This document shows, in pieces, positions 33,846-44,590 of a stretch of 64,000 nt of DNA (position 1 is its first letter; every line of letters begins with the position of its first letter). Origin of the DNA: Amblyomma americanum (lineage: Eukaryota; Arthropoda; Arachnida; Ixodida; Ixodidae). Below the pieces are notes generated by a model. The model did not search any database, was not told the origin of the DNA, and was given only the letters and a program-made list of their open reading frames with translations. The position numbers were made by a program, and so were the translations under genes. The stretch is taken from the NCBI RefSeq assembly GCF_052857255.1, contig NW_027526875.1, forward strand, positions 62,001 through 126,000, read 5' to 3'.

Positions 33846-36167
33846 ACTCTATTACTCCTGTTTCAAGCATGTCGAATCCCTCAGTCCCCCTCTTTCGCCA
33901 CCTCTTGCTCCCGTCTCCGCTTTGGGCCTTCCCTGGTGCTTCCTACTGCACCGCTACTCCTGGCTGGCAGAAGTGATGACGGAGAAACGTTTTCTCCTGC
34001 GTACCACCTTAGTAGACAGGATGCCGAGCCACCGAGTTACAGCCAGCGACTGCAACTCAAGTTGCCGTATCTCATCGCACTGTTTTGTGGCATAAGAAGT
34101 TTTCGGACCATACAATGCCTGGTCACATAGCATCTCCAAGCTGAGTGCCAGAACTATGCTTGCTGTCGGTAAAATCATACAAAACCAAAAAGCCCACATT
34201 TCAAGAAGTATAAACGCAGCCAACTGTTCTTCGGTTTCTGTTTTGGTGCGCTAGACATTCGATGCTATTCAACTACCCCACAATAAAAATGATGCTTGCA
34301 TTGAACGCCTGATTTTACAAATCTTACAATGATGATACAGCTCTTGACAAATCAGTCGTACTCTAACGCAACTAAGGTTCTAGCAGTGATGAGAAATTAT
34401 AATTAACCTGATTTAACTTTTTAAACGAGTACAAACTTATCTTTTCTTTCGTTTACTGATCCATCTCCGTCGACGTTCCCGTAGCGCTTCTTGATGTCAT
34501 CCGAGGGCTTACGCCATGTTTCGTCCGAAAAGTATGCAGGCTTCCAGCGATAGTATTCTTAGGTGGCCATTTCTGCTAACAAAATGAATAGAAAAGGAAT
34601 AGCATTGATAAATGTCACACACGAGATTAAGTATTTTCTTAAATTACAAAAAATACGCGCAATGTGTCCCTGATGATAAGCCTTGCCACTGGTTCTTGTC
34701 AACAGTGAAGCGACACTGCTGCAGTGAAGTAGGGTAGAGTCCAAGCAGGAGTCTCTATTGAATATCGAAGCAAATGCAGCATTGCTTGCATGGAACACGC
34801 CTGTGCGCATATATCGCCATGCACGACCCAATGCTTTAAAGGACACGAGCTCACATGACAGTTCCCGCAATGAAGTCGACACCAGCATGGTAAAGGGTTC
34901 CCTGAGGAGAGGCGGTCACGAACGGAGGCAAGCTGTTTTAATCGCGGGCACTTTCGTCGACGCTGTGAACGGTTGACGGAAAAAAGTATTGAAAATTGGA
35001 GCGCCACAATATTTGGGAAACTAAAAAATCATGCACACCTTAGAACGTATGTCCTGGTAATGCTCGCATCAGTCATCTTTCAAGTGGCTGCTGTCGACAC
35101 ACAAAAATGTGGAGTGTGAATGGCGTGAATTTGATCTAGCTGCAATGATGTAAATTTCAGAGATAAGGTATACCCTCTGTGCACTTGTTTACAGCTATGG
35201 AAGCTCTCCCTTGATGCACGAAGTGTGAATTGTTATGAATCAACAGGCCTCGTGGAGCGAATAGTAATTCTAGACCTCACTCTTCTGCAAATTCAGACTT
35301 CCACGAATGCTACAAAAGCCATTGTACAGACATTGAAAGCAGACCTCATGTGCACTAAACTTTGGACAAAGGCTGTACCGGTATCTGCGCCACCTCGCCA
35401 CCATTGCCTCTCCGCCGCTTGCTCGCGCCCGTGCCGGTTTCTGCTGCAATTCACCATTTAGATTAAATACAGTTCAAACCTGGCGTTCGCCTTATTCGGC
35501 TAGAGCGCCGATGCCCTAGCCCCGCCTATAGGTACCAAGTGTAGTCTCTTAATACCTATTGCGTGGTGCATGTCCGTAACATTCGTTATAAGCTCGCGCC
35601 GAACACAACCAAGAGAGGAGACACGGAGAGGGCAAGAGAAACAAGTGTCCCGCCTTTGCCACACACCGCGAGCTACCGGGAGCAGCTTTTCCGGGAAGCA
35701 GTCAAAGCGTTGATGTCGATGATTACAGTGGTCATCAATGTCAATTAATATCATGAAGATAACAACTAGTACTGCTGGATCATGATGATGTGTACTGATA
35801 CACTAGTACTGCTGGATCATGATGACGTGTACTGATACATGAGTGCCTGTGCAAAGAGGCTCAGAATGCCATTTCGCAGCTATAGCTTTTAGTGTCCATA
35901 CCCTCGTTTCATGGCATGTAGAAGTGTCCTCATAGCAAGACATATGAAATCATTTAAAAAGCGGCAATACGGTTAGAGGTGCGACAGGCGACTTCAGGTT
36001 CGATATAAAGGCAAGCTTTAACTGCGCATCGTCTAATGTTATCGACATGCTTCGATGCTCCTCTTGTCCGAAGCAATATATCGGGTAAACCGGGCAATCA
36101 ATGAGCGCCAGACTAAATGTCATCGAGCTGACGGCCAGGAGCCTACAGAAGGCAAAGGCGGAACAAT
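33846..36167. other. Spacer, small tandem duplication, no recognised gene
   Basis: A 37-bp unit beginning ACTAGTACTGCTGG is repeated at 35765 and 35802. At about 34440-34560 (minus) a stretch encoding SDETWRKPSDDIKKRYGN resembles the segment at 59228-59340 in the macro-repeat. No complete gene. Confidence 0.35.
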
Positions 36168-37526
36168 TTATTCATCATCATCATCAGCCTGACTACACCC
36201 ACTGCATGGCAAAGGCATCTCCCATGTCTCTAAAATTAACCCTGCCCTTTGCCAGCTGCACCCAATCGTTCGCTGCAAAATTCCTAAACTCATCCTCCTA
36301 ACTAACCTTCTGCCGCACCCTGTTAAGCTTACTTTCTCTTCGAATCCACTCCGTTGCCTTTAAAGACCGTTGGTTATCTTGCCTTCGCATTACATGGCCT
36401 ACCCAAACCCATTTGTTCCTCTTGATTTCGACTAGGACGTCATTTACCCGCATTTGTTCCCTCACCCACTCTGGCCGCACGGTCTCTTACCGTTACAACT
36501 ATCAGTTTTCTTTCCATGGCTCACTGCGTTGTCCTCAACTTAAGCTGAATCCTTTTCGTTAGCCTCCATGTTTCTGCCCTGTAGGTGAGTACCGGTAAGA
36601 TACAGCTGTTGTACACTTCTCTCTTAAGGCATATTGGTAAATTGCCATTCATGATCTGCGAGAACCCGCCATATATATGCGCTCCAGCCCATTCTTATCC
36701 TTCTAGCTGTTTCCCTCTCATGATCCGGATTAGCTGTCACTACCTGCCCAAAGAAGACGTATTGCTTTACCGCTTCCAGCCCCTCGCTTCCAATTGTGAA
36801 CTCCTGTCCCTTGCTACACTGTTGACATTAGTTTGGTTTTCTGCATGCTAATATTTAGACCCAGAATTCTGCTCTGCCTGCCTAACTCATTGATCATGAT
36901 TTGCAGTTCACCTCCTGAGTGACTCAACAAGGCAATGTATCAGAGAATCGCAGATTATTTAGGTATTCTCCATTAACTCTTATTCCCAACTGTTCCCAAC
37001 TCAGGCTTCATAATACCTCCTGTAAACAGGCGGTGATTAGCAATGGCGAGATGTGTTTCCTTGCCTGACGCCTTTCCTTATTGGAATTTTATTGCTCACT
37101 TTAAGCACGAGTATGGTAGCTGTGCAGCTGCTATATATATCTTCCAGTATTTTGACATAAGGCTCTTCTACACACTGATTATGCAATGCCTGTATGACTG
37201 CTGAGGTTTCCACCTAGTCGAATGCTTTCTAGTAATCAATGAAGGCTAAATATAGAGGTTGGTTATATTGTGCTCATTTCTCTATCATTTGATATATAGA
37301 GTGAATATGATCGATTGTGGAATATCCTTTACGAAAGGCTGCCTGACCATTTGGTTGAATAGTCTAAGGTTGCCATGACTCTATTACCGATTACCTTAGT
37401 AAATATCTTGTAGGCAACGGATAGTAAGCTGATCGTTCTGTAACTTTTCAAGTCCTTGGTGTCTTCTTGCTTGTCAATTAAGATAATATTTGCATTCTTC
37501 TAAGCTACTGGTACGGTCGAGGTCAT
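36168..37526 (-). mobile_element. RTE-clade LINE, 3' part (split copy)
   Basis: On the minus strand this runs from the RT N-terminal blocks (KNANIILI, SYRTISLLSVAYKIFTKVI) to the C-terminal block (KRIQLKLRTTQ, MERKLIVV) and the tail, seen on the plus strand as TTATTCATCATCATCATC. The 5' part of the same element resumes at 42029, the other side of the CR1/L2-like insertion. Confidence 0.85.
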
Positions 37527-37532
37527 TTGGCA

Positions 37533-37872
37533 TTGAGTGGGCGTGAGAACAGCACCAGGATGCGGCCACCTAATCCGCTCTGCTTCTTCGTCCAGGTTAC
37601 GGCATGGGCTCAGTTCAGCAATGCGCCGCTATCGTCACCTACCCATGAGATCAGCAAGCTGCCCTGCCACTTCAACGACACTTGTGATGCCGCATGCCCG
37701 CAAGACAGGCACATTTTCATCGCCGTCCCTCCATCGCATGAAAGATCCAGATCAACAGCGACATCATTTGCTGCCTATATGAACAGCTGGCGGGCCCCCG
37801 GCGCCCTTAGTGGGCATGAGAACAGCACCAGGATGCGGCCACCTAATCCGCTCTGCTTCTTCGTCCAGGTTA
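37533..37872 (+). repeat. Tandem 5' monomers of the CR1/L2-like LINE
   Basis: A block starting AGTGGGC-TGAGAACAGCACC and running to CTTCGTCCAGGTTA occurs at 37533-37596 and 37809-37872, a 276-bp period with one mismatch in 64. Full-length LINEs often carry promoter monomers this way, so the 5' end is probably almost complete. Confidence 0.8.
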
Positions 37873-38873
37873 GTTCTGTTACTTCCCTGTACGCTAAGAA
37901 ATCTAATGACGTGTGCCTGTTGCTGTTCCCACGCCCGGGAGTTTTGCTTTGTGTGTTCAGTGAATGCTTTGATATTGTAAACCAACTGCTGGCGTTGTCC
38001 GGGGACGTCGAGCTCAACCCTGGGCCTAACACGAGGCATCAGGTACAGGACTCTCTTCCTGACGTCCAGTCTAAGCAGTTGGAAGATATGTTTGCAATAC
38101 TGGAGACTTTGAACACGCGAACTGCGAAAATGCAACTGGACCAAAAGGCTTTCATAAAGTCTATTGATGATCTTAAGAAGTCCCAGCTGAAGTTAGAAGA
38201 AGATTTGAGCGAAATGAACAAAAGATTAACTAACGTTGAGCGCAAAACTGTTACCATTGACAAAACCGAGAAGGAAGTACATCCTTTTCAGCAGTTAGTT
38301 GACCAACTTTCTAGTGAAAACTCTCAGCTGCGCGCGCGCCTGTCTGAACTTGAAGACAGGCAGCGACGCGATAACCTTCTGTTCTATGGCATACCTGACG
38401 CGCAATCAGAGTCCTGGGCTCAGTCAGAAGAAAAGCTAGTCAAGGTTCTTTCATCCTGCTTGGAAATTCCGTCCTCTGAATTTTTGATCGATAGAGCGCA
38501 CAGGCTCGGTGGGCTCGCATCGGAAAAATGTCGACCAATTATTGCCAAATTTTCATCCTTCAAGGTAAAGCAGAGAATACTGCTTAACTGTTCTAAGCTC
38601 AAGGATGAAAAAATTACGCTTAGCGAGGATTTTTCTTTCGCCACCCGTCACGCTAGAAAAAAACTGGTCGAATTTGGCAAATCCCAGCCGCTCACTTTCA
38701 AGCTTCGCTTCAATAAGCTTTACATAAAAAATAAATGCTACTCCTACAATCACTCTGATGACTCCGTTCATGAAATCCCAAGCGCCTTCCCGTTGCCAAC
38801 CGACCGTTCTGAGGACCCTACGAATGATACCCACAGCGCCTCCGCGCCACCGACCGAACTTGTTACCAATTAG
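37833..38873 (+). CDS. CR1/L2-like LINE ORF1 with N-terminal 2A motif
   Basis: The frame is open without ATG from the element edge; I take ATG at 37833, in the second monomer, as start (346 aa). Residues 1-57 are a short leader with hydrophobic runs (VCLLLFPRPGVLLCVF). Residues 58-65 are DVELNPGP, a complete 2A-type ribosome-skipping motif, which would release an approximately 282-aa protein starting with Pro65. The rest is an acidic/leucine coiled coil (about 80-150) and an L1-ORF1-like RNA-recognition core (RQRRDNLLFYGIPD, IDRAHRLG, RPIIAKFSSFKVKQRIL, RFNKLYIKNKCYSYN). It should bind LINE RNA. The frame is intact, unlike ORF2. Confidence 0.85.
   Translation: MRPPNPLCFFVQVSSVTSLYAKKSNDVCLLLFPRPGVLLCVFSECFDIVNQLLALSGDVELNPGPNTRHQVQDSLPDVQSKQLEDMFAILETLNTRTAKMQLDQKAFIKSIDDLKKSQLKLEEDLSEMNKRLTNVERKTVTIDKTEKEVHPFQQLVDQLSSENSQLRARLSELEDRQRRDNLLFYGIPDAQSESWAQSEEKLVKVLSSCLEIPSSEFLIDRAHRLGGLASEKCRPIIAKFSSFKVKQRILLNCSKLKDEKITLSEDFSFATRHARKKLVEFGKSQPLTFKLRFNKLYIKNKCYSYNHSDDSVHEIPSAFPLPTDRSEDPTNDTHSASAPPTELVTN
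38004..38027 (+). other. 2A ribosome-skipping motif in ORF1
   Basis: The codons read DVELNPGP, an exact D-(V/I)-E-x-N-P-G-P match, preceded by LLALSG as in known functional 2A peptides. Skipping would occur between Gly (38022-38024) and Pro (38025-38027). 2A-like motifs are established in trypanosome and some animal LINEs. Confidence 0.85.
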
Positions 38874-38936
38874 CACTGCGCGAGGGACAGTGGAACTAAG
38901 TCCCCGGCCATTACCCCACTTTCTTTTTTGTTCACA

Positions 38937-39637
38937 AATATTCGCAGCATAATACCTAAACGAGATGATCTTTGTTCTGTAATTGATGCTTGCGATGGTG
39001 ACATTGTATGTCTTACTGAAACCTGGCTATCGGCGAAGATAGATAGATGTGAACTTCTTACCTGTAAATAGAGATAAAACATTTATCGGTGCGACAGGGG
39101 TTCTAGATGTGGCGGAGGCGTGCTTGTACTGTTGCTGATACTGTTATGTCTTTTCCGATCCATTTTGTAAGCACGTTGGAACTTGTACTGGTTGAAATTC
39201 GCACATGCTCTAGGAAATTGATAGTGGGCGTTTGCTATCGTCCGCCGTTTACCTCCCCCACCTTTGTAAACGATCTTCATGATGTCATTCATATGATTAC
39301 AGTCCGTTATCCGAGCAGTCCCTTTATCTTACTGGGTGATTTTAATTTCCCTAACATAGTGTGGTCTAATGTGAGTTCTTATTGTGAACCTTTTTCAAGT
39401 GAATGCGACATGTTCTTGAATTTGTGCAGTGATTTTAACTTATCCCAGCTTGTAACGCAGGCAACTCGAATTTCACCTACAGCGTCTAATATCCTCGATC
39501 TGGTACTCACCAAATCGCCTGATTTTTTCCAGCCCATATCATACTTGCCAGGGTTAAGTGATCACCTATTCCTTCATTTTGCTTTGACCTGCGCAGTTCC
39601 CCATCAACGTAACCACAGTAAATATATCCATGATTAA
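38937..39637 (+). pseudogene. CR1/L2-like LINE endonuclease domain, frameshifted
   Basis: Blocks in three frames: NIRSIIPKRDDLCSVIDA and IVCLTETWLS from 38937, a short CGGGVLV piece, then a clean run from 39107 with GVCYRPPFTSP, FILLGDFNFPNIVWSN, SNILDLVLTKS and GLSDHLFLHFA. These are the APE-nuclease motifs. At least two frame changes and a stop lie before 39107. Confidence 0.8.
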
Positions 39638-41703
39638 AAAATGCTGATTTTGATGCTATTAACCTTGAACTGTCTGTTTTTCTAGACCATTACTTGCTAA
39701 GCTTTCATGATCGCTGCGTGAATGATAACTGGAGCCTGTTTAAAGAAAAAGTTGCTGCGCTCACTGAAAAATATGTTCCACGCTTAGTCATCACCTCTAA
39801 CCTTCAATCACCATGGTTCACTAAATCGTTAAAACGGCTCTGTAATAAGAAAAAACGCATGTTCCGCTCTGCAAAACTAACCGGTTCCCAAGAACGTTGG
39901 ACTGCTTATCAGGCCGCGGCCCTTGAATATAAAAGTGCACTGAAAGATGCCAAAGATTTTTTTTTCAATGACACATTACCTTCCCTTTTGATAAATAACC
40001 CTAGGCAATTTTGGAGCATAGTTAACAAAAAAGACAATTCATCCATCAGCCCTAAAGACTCCAGTGACCAACTAATTCATCCTAATGAATGTGCAAATGT
40101 TCTAAACAGTGTATTTGTTTCAGCTTTTTCCAAAAATCAGTGTTCGGTAACCCCTGCATATAACAGTGCTGACTTTTTACCGATGGATTCTATTGTCTTT
40201 GATCCTGCTGGAGTGGAAAAAATAGTCGAAAAACAAAAGGTTATTTCATCATGTGGTGTTGATAACATTAATTCTAAGTTCTTGATTAAAACCAAAGTAT
40301 ACAGCGCAATAATACTCTCTAACCTATTTCAGCAATCTCTTGAAACAGCATGTATACCTGATGACTGGAAGGTTGGGAAGGTGATTCCCTTGCATAAATC
40401 TGGTGATCAACATTCCCCGCATAATTATCGACCCATCTCACTTACCAGCATTCCATGTAAAATCATGGAGCATGTTATTTACTCTCACCTTGCATCGTTC
40501 CTTGATTCTAATGCCTTTTTTACGGACAGTCAACATGGATTTCGGAAGTGGTTTCCTTGCGAAACACAGCTTTTAACCTTCACACATGATCTAAACTCAT
40601 TCCTCGACAGGAGTTCCGTTGTCGACTGCATATTCCTCGATTTCTCAAAGGCGTCTGACAAGGTCTCTCATCAACTGCTTTTTTTTAAACTTAGTAAACT
40701 TAACCTCGACCCTAACGTTCTTAGGTGGCTGCATTCGTTTCTCACTAATCGTTCACAATTTGTCACCGCTAATAATGCTACTTCCTTCACTTCTCCAGTT
40801 GGATCTGGAGTACCACCAGACTATGTTCTAGGGCCTCTGCTTTTTCTTATATATATCAATGACTTACCTGACAATCTATGTTCAACAATAAATATTTTTG
40901 CTGATGACTGTGTCATATACCGCGAAATTAACAGTGACTCTGATATAGCTCTTCTTCAATCGGATATTGATCATGCTCTTGAATGGACTAACAAATGAAA
41001 CATGGAACTAAACATAAAAAAGTGCAAGTACATGCGGGTTTCTCGTCGTAACACCACATTGCCTTCATATCGTCTTAATAATTGCAGCCTTGAGTCTGTG
41101 CCTTTTTACAAATATTTAGGTGTCTTCATTTCCCATAATCTTTCTTGGAAAGTACACATAGACTATGTAAGCAATAACGCTAACCGCATGCTGGGCTACA
41201 TACGCCGTAACTTTAATCTTTCTTCTAGCTCCGTAAAACTGCTTCTCTACAAGTCGTTGGTTCGTAGTAAACTATAATATGCTGCATCTATCTGGGACCC
41301 CTATCAAGAGACACTAATATACCAACTCGAATCTATACAGAACCGTGCGGCCCGTTTCATTCTCTCGAATTATCACCGTAACTCTAGTGTCAGTTCCATG
41401 AAATCAAGCTTATCACTCCCACTACTGTCGCAACGTAGAAATATATCCCGCCTTTGTCTATTCCATAAGATTTACTACGATAACCCCATCCTTAAGAGAA
41501 AATTTATAACGCCACCTTGCTACGTTTCAGCTCGGATCGATCATCGTCATAAAGTTGGTATTCTTTCATGCCAAACGAACCACTTTTACAACTCATTCAT
41601 CCCCAGCACATCGGCACAATGGAATCACCTTCCCCGATCAGTCGTCGAAATAAGTGACCATTCTGTGTTTAAATCGGCTTTAACTAACTTGATGGTAACA
41701 TAG
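39638..41703 (+). pseudogene. CR1/L2-like LINE reverse transcriptase, two stops
   Basis: A one-base shift in the A run near 39640 separates it from the endonuclease. The frame then continues through NYRPISLTSIPCKIMEHV, FTDSQHGFRKWFPCETQ, CIFLDFSKASDKV, FADDC at 40900-40914 and YKYLGVFISHNLSW, with TGA at 40996-40998 and TAA at 41275-41277. The usual PQGS of the VPQGSVLGP motif reads PPDY, so a conserved RT position is also lost. The copy could not move by itself. Confidence 0.85.
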
Positions 41704-42028
41704 CACATGTAATTCTTGCGCCCTGCCGTTTATTCTTTTCAGCTTATGTGGTAGTTCAAACAGACCTGGTCTGCGTGGTATGCTTGTTTGCGTGGTATGC
41801 TTACTTTTATGGTTACTTTTATTCTTTGCTCATAATTTCATGTTAAATGACTGTTAATTTGTTTGATTGTATTTGCTGTAACCTACTGATTTGCGCGAGC
41901 CATATTTTTGTTCACATTTTTGTGTTATTTGTGACTGGTGTTCTTTTGTTATTTTGTCTATTGTACCCCACTCCCCTCTGTAATGCCCTCGAGCCCTGAG
42001 GGTACTGAAATAAAATAAAATAAAAATA
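41704..42028 (+). mobile_element. CR1/L2-like LINE 3' UTR and tail
   Basis: T-rich 3' UTR, a stem CCCTCGAGCCCTGAGGG, then TACTGAAATAAAATAAAATAAAA. Confidence 0.75.
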
Positions 42029-42790
42029 TACAGGGTGGCTAGTTTTTCAAGCACGATCTTCCCTCCATCCAACTGATAGGCTGTTACCTGATCCTCTCCA
42101 GCTTGGTTTCCCCTTTGCATTGCTCCTAAGGCTTTCTTTACCTCTTCTTTCGCTACTGGCTGGATGACGCATTGCTGTGCGCTACTGTCTCTCTCATTAA
42201 CGTTTTGATTTCATTTACTACTGTACAGATTTGAGTAGAACTCTTCGGCTAGTTTAACTATCTTATCCATATTGCTAATTACATTGCCCTCCTTGTCTCT
42301 TAACGCATACATCTGGTTGTTACCTGTGCCTAGTTTCCTCTTCTCCGCTTTTAGGCTACCTCCGTTCTTTAGAGCATGCTCCATTCTCTCCATATTAAAC
42401 TTTCTTATGTCGGCTGCCTTCCGCTTAGTTATTAACTTTTATATCTCTGCCAGTTCTATTTGTCGGTAGGGTTAGACATCCTCATGCTTTGGCGTTTCTT
42501 AATCAGATCCTCGTCACCTGAGAAAGCTTGCCGGTATCCTGTCGAATTGCCCGACCGCCTACTTCAACTGCGCACTCCGTAATGATAGCTGTCAGATTAT
42601 CGTTCATTGCATGAACATCAAGATCGTATTTCTCAGCTAAAGCCGAATATACCAAGCCACCTGATGCCACCTGAAGCCACCTGATGCAGCTGGACACACA
42701 GCCTATCAATCCCACACACTCTATCTCTCCACGCTCCACAACATAGGATTCCTTTCTCCTGAGCTGTCCTTTTTCTTTCTACAGTTTTGC
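42029..42790 (-). mobile_element. RTE-clade LINE, 5' part of the split copy
   Basis: Minus-strand pieces include LAEKYDLDVHAMNDNLTAII, MERMEHALKNGGSLKAEKRK, EFYSNLYSSK and LDGGKIVLEKLATLY, which run on into the block at 37526 when the insertion is skipped. Confidence 0.75.
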
Positions 42791-43039
42791 AGGTCAGCTG
42801 GTTAATCAACTTGTGCAGCCATCATGCCTGGACAAGATTAGCTCTCCCCATGCTAACGCCATTCCAACTTCATACCTTCGTACCCCTCAAGACTCCTTCC
42901 TCATCGAAGGGATGACCGTAATTAAACCCATCTTAAGATCAACGCTTTGCCCTGACGAACAAAGGTCGCCGTGTCATAACGTTGGCAAGCATCCTGAGGT
43001 TTTTCCCTCCCTTGTTCACTTTGTAATTATCAAGAACCA

Positions 43040-44218
43040 TCTGACCAACCCCTCACTGCTGAATCATCAGGCAGGCTTTCATAAAGGGTACTCGACAATA
43101 GGCCATATTCACACTATCAGGTGGCAGGGAAATGTCCTGAATATAAGATACACCAATATATAGCCCTCATGATTACGACAAAGCATTTAACTCAGAGGAA
43201 ACTTTGTCAACAAGCAGGCAATGCGGAATCTTATGTAAGCCTTACGTGAAAATACTTAGATATATCTATAACAATTGCTCAGCTGTCATTGTCATAAACA
43301 AAGTCAGCTATATAATTCCAATAAGAAAAGGTGTCAGGAATTTAGGCATGATCTCGAAATTGCTATTCACTGGTCGTGCACAGGAAGTATTCCAAGGTCT
43401 TGATTGGTAACAGTTGGGAATAAGTGTTAATGGGCTATACCTAAGTAATCTACGATGAGCTGCTGACATTGCCTTGCTAATTCACCCAGAAGATGAAATG
43501 CAAAGCATGGTCAACAAGTTAGAAAGGTAGACCAGAAGAGTGGGTCTAAAAATTAACGCGGAGACAAACAAGCGATCTTCAACGGTCTCGCAAGAGAATA
43601 GCAGTTCACAACTGGTAGCAAGGTACTGGAATTGAATAAGTTTACTTAGGGTCGATAGCAACGGCTGATCTGGATCATGAAAGGGAAATAACTAGTAGAA
43701 TATAAACAGCTCTAGCGGATATGGCAGGTTCTCTGCGATCAGAAATAGCCGTTTACCAATGCCCCTCATGAGAAATGGATACAACACCTGTATATTGGCA
43801 GTACTCACATATGGGGAAGACACGTGGAGGCTAACGAAAAGGGTTCAGCATAAGTTAGGGACAATGTAGTGAGCGATGGAAAGAAAAATGACAGGTGCAA
43901 CGTTAAGAGACCGGAAGCGCGCAGTGGGTGAGGGAACAAACGCGGGTTAATGGCATCCTAGTCGAAATCAACGGGACGAAATGGTCTTGTGCAGGGCTTG
44001 TGATACGAAGGCAAGATAACCACTAGTGCTTAAGAGTAACGGAGTGCATTCCAAGAGAAGGCAAGTACAGCGGGGGTAGCAGAAACTTAGGTGGGCGGAT
44101 GAGAGTAATAAGTTTGCTGGGAGACTGTGGTCGCAGCTGGCACAGGAGAGGGTTAATTGGAGAGACGTGGGCGAGGCCTTTACCCTGCAGTGTTCGTGGT
44201 CAGGCTGATGAGGATGAT
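43040..44218 (+). mobile_element. RTE-clade LINE, second copy, head to head with the first
   Basis: HQAGFHKGYSTIGHIHTI, YIYNNCSAVIVINK, IPIRKGVRNLGMISKLLF, VGLKINAETNK and LAVLTYGEDTWRLTKRVQHK, ending GCTGATGAGGATGATGAGG. Damaged throughout. The adjacent 42791-43039 stretch is unassigned. Confidence 0.8.
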
Positions 44219-44590
44219 GAGGTGCAAAGACGGGATCTGACAATAGTGGCGGAAGTAAGAAGAAAAAAATGCATTTCTTTTGCAACTGACTTGCGAAGGA
44301 ACTGCATCGCAAATGGCTCGGTGATTTCCTGATGCAGCTATCCAGCGTCTCATAGATAGACTGTATTATCATCACAACAAGCTTATCCGTACAATCCGGA
44401 GTCACTATGGCGACTGCCCTTACCTTCCTCCTCGCGCGATTGCGTGAGGATGGCGCCTCTTGTTCCTCACTGGTGCTGCCTGTTCCGGGAGCCACATACT
44501 GGACTGTAGAAAATCCAGTAGCAGAAATTGCCGACACGTTACTGGTCCAGCTGTTCGGGGCGTCTTGGGATGCCCGAAATAACTGCATCT
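44219..44590 (-). other. Candidate exon or pseudogene, unknown family
   Basis: On the minus strand GATGTTTTTCTGCAG is an acceptor, followed by MQLFRASQDAPNSWTSNVSA, an acidic/basic linker with SEEQEAPSSRNRARRKVR, and DCTDKLVVMIIQSIYETLD. It looks like the linker and C-terminal part of a Myb/MADF-type DNA-binding protein, but I cannot assign a domain. Past 44219 the frame runs antisense into the RTE tail and is meaningless. Confidence 0.3.

Larger units (their letters stand above)
37527..42028 (+). mobile_element. CR1/L2-like LINE nested in an RTE element
   Basis: The element has tandem 5' monomers, ORF1 with a 2A motif and an L1-type RNA-binding core, ORF2 with APE endonuclease and reverse transcriptase, a T-rich 3' UTR, a CCCTCGAGCCCTGAGGG hairpin and (AAAAT)n. 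No RNase H is present. Reverse-transcriptase motifs (FADD, SGVP...VLGPLLFLIYINDLP) point to the CR1/L2/Rex1 group. It splits an RTE coding sequence that reads LEKLATLY on one side and VPVA-KNANIILI on the other. No target-site duplication is obvious. Confidence 0.85.

Noticed and set aside
37527..37832. ORF1 of the CR1/L2-like LINE starting at the element edge
   Set aside because: The frame there begins with TTG at the RTE junction and runs through the 5' monomers; ATG at 37833 is the more sensible start.
43968..44588. 206-codon minus-strand frame
   Set aside because: Its larger part lies antisense to the RTE 3' end; only the 44219-44590 part can be considered.
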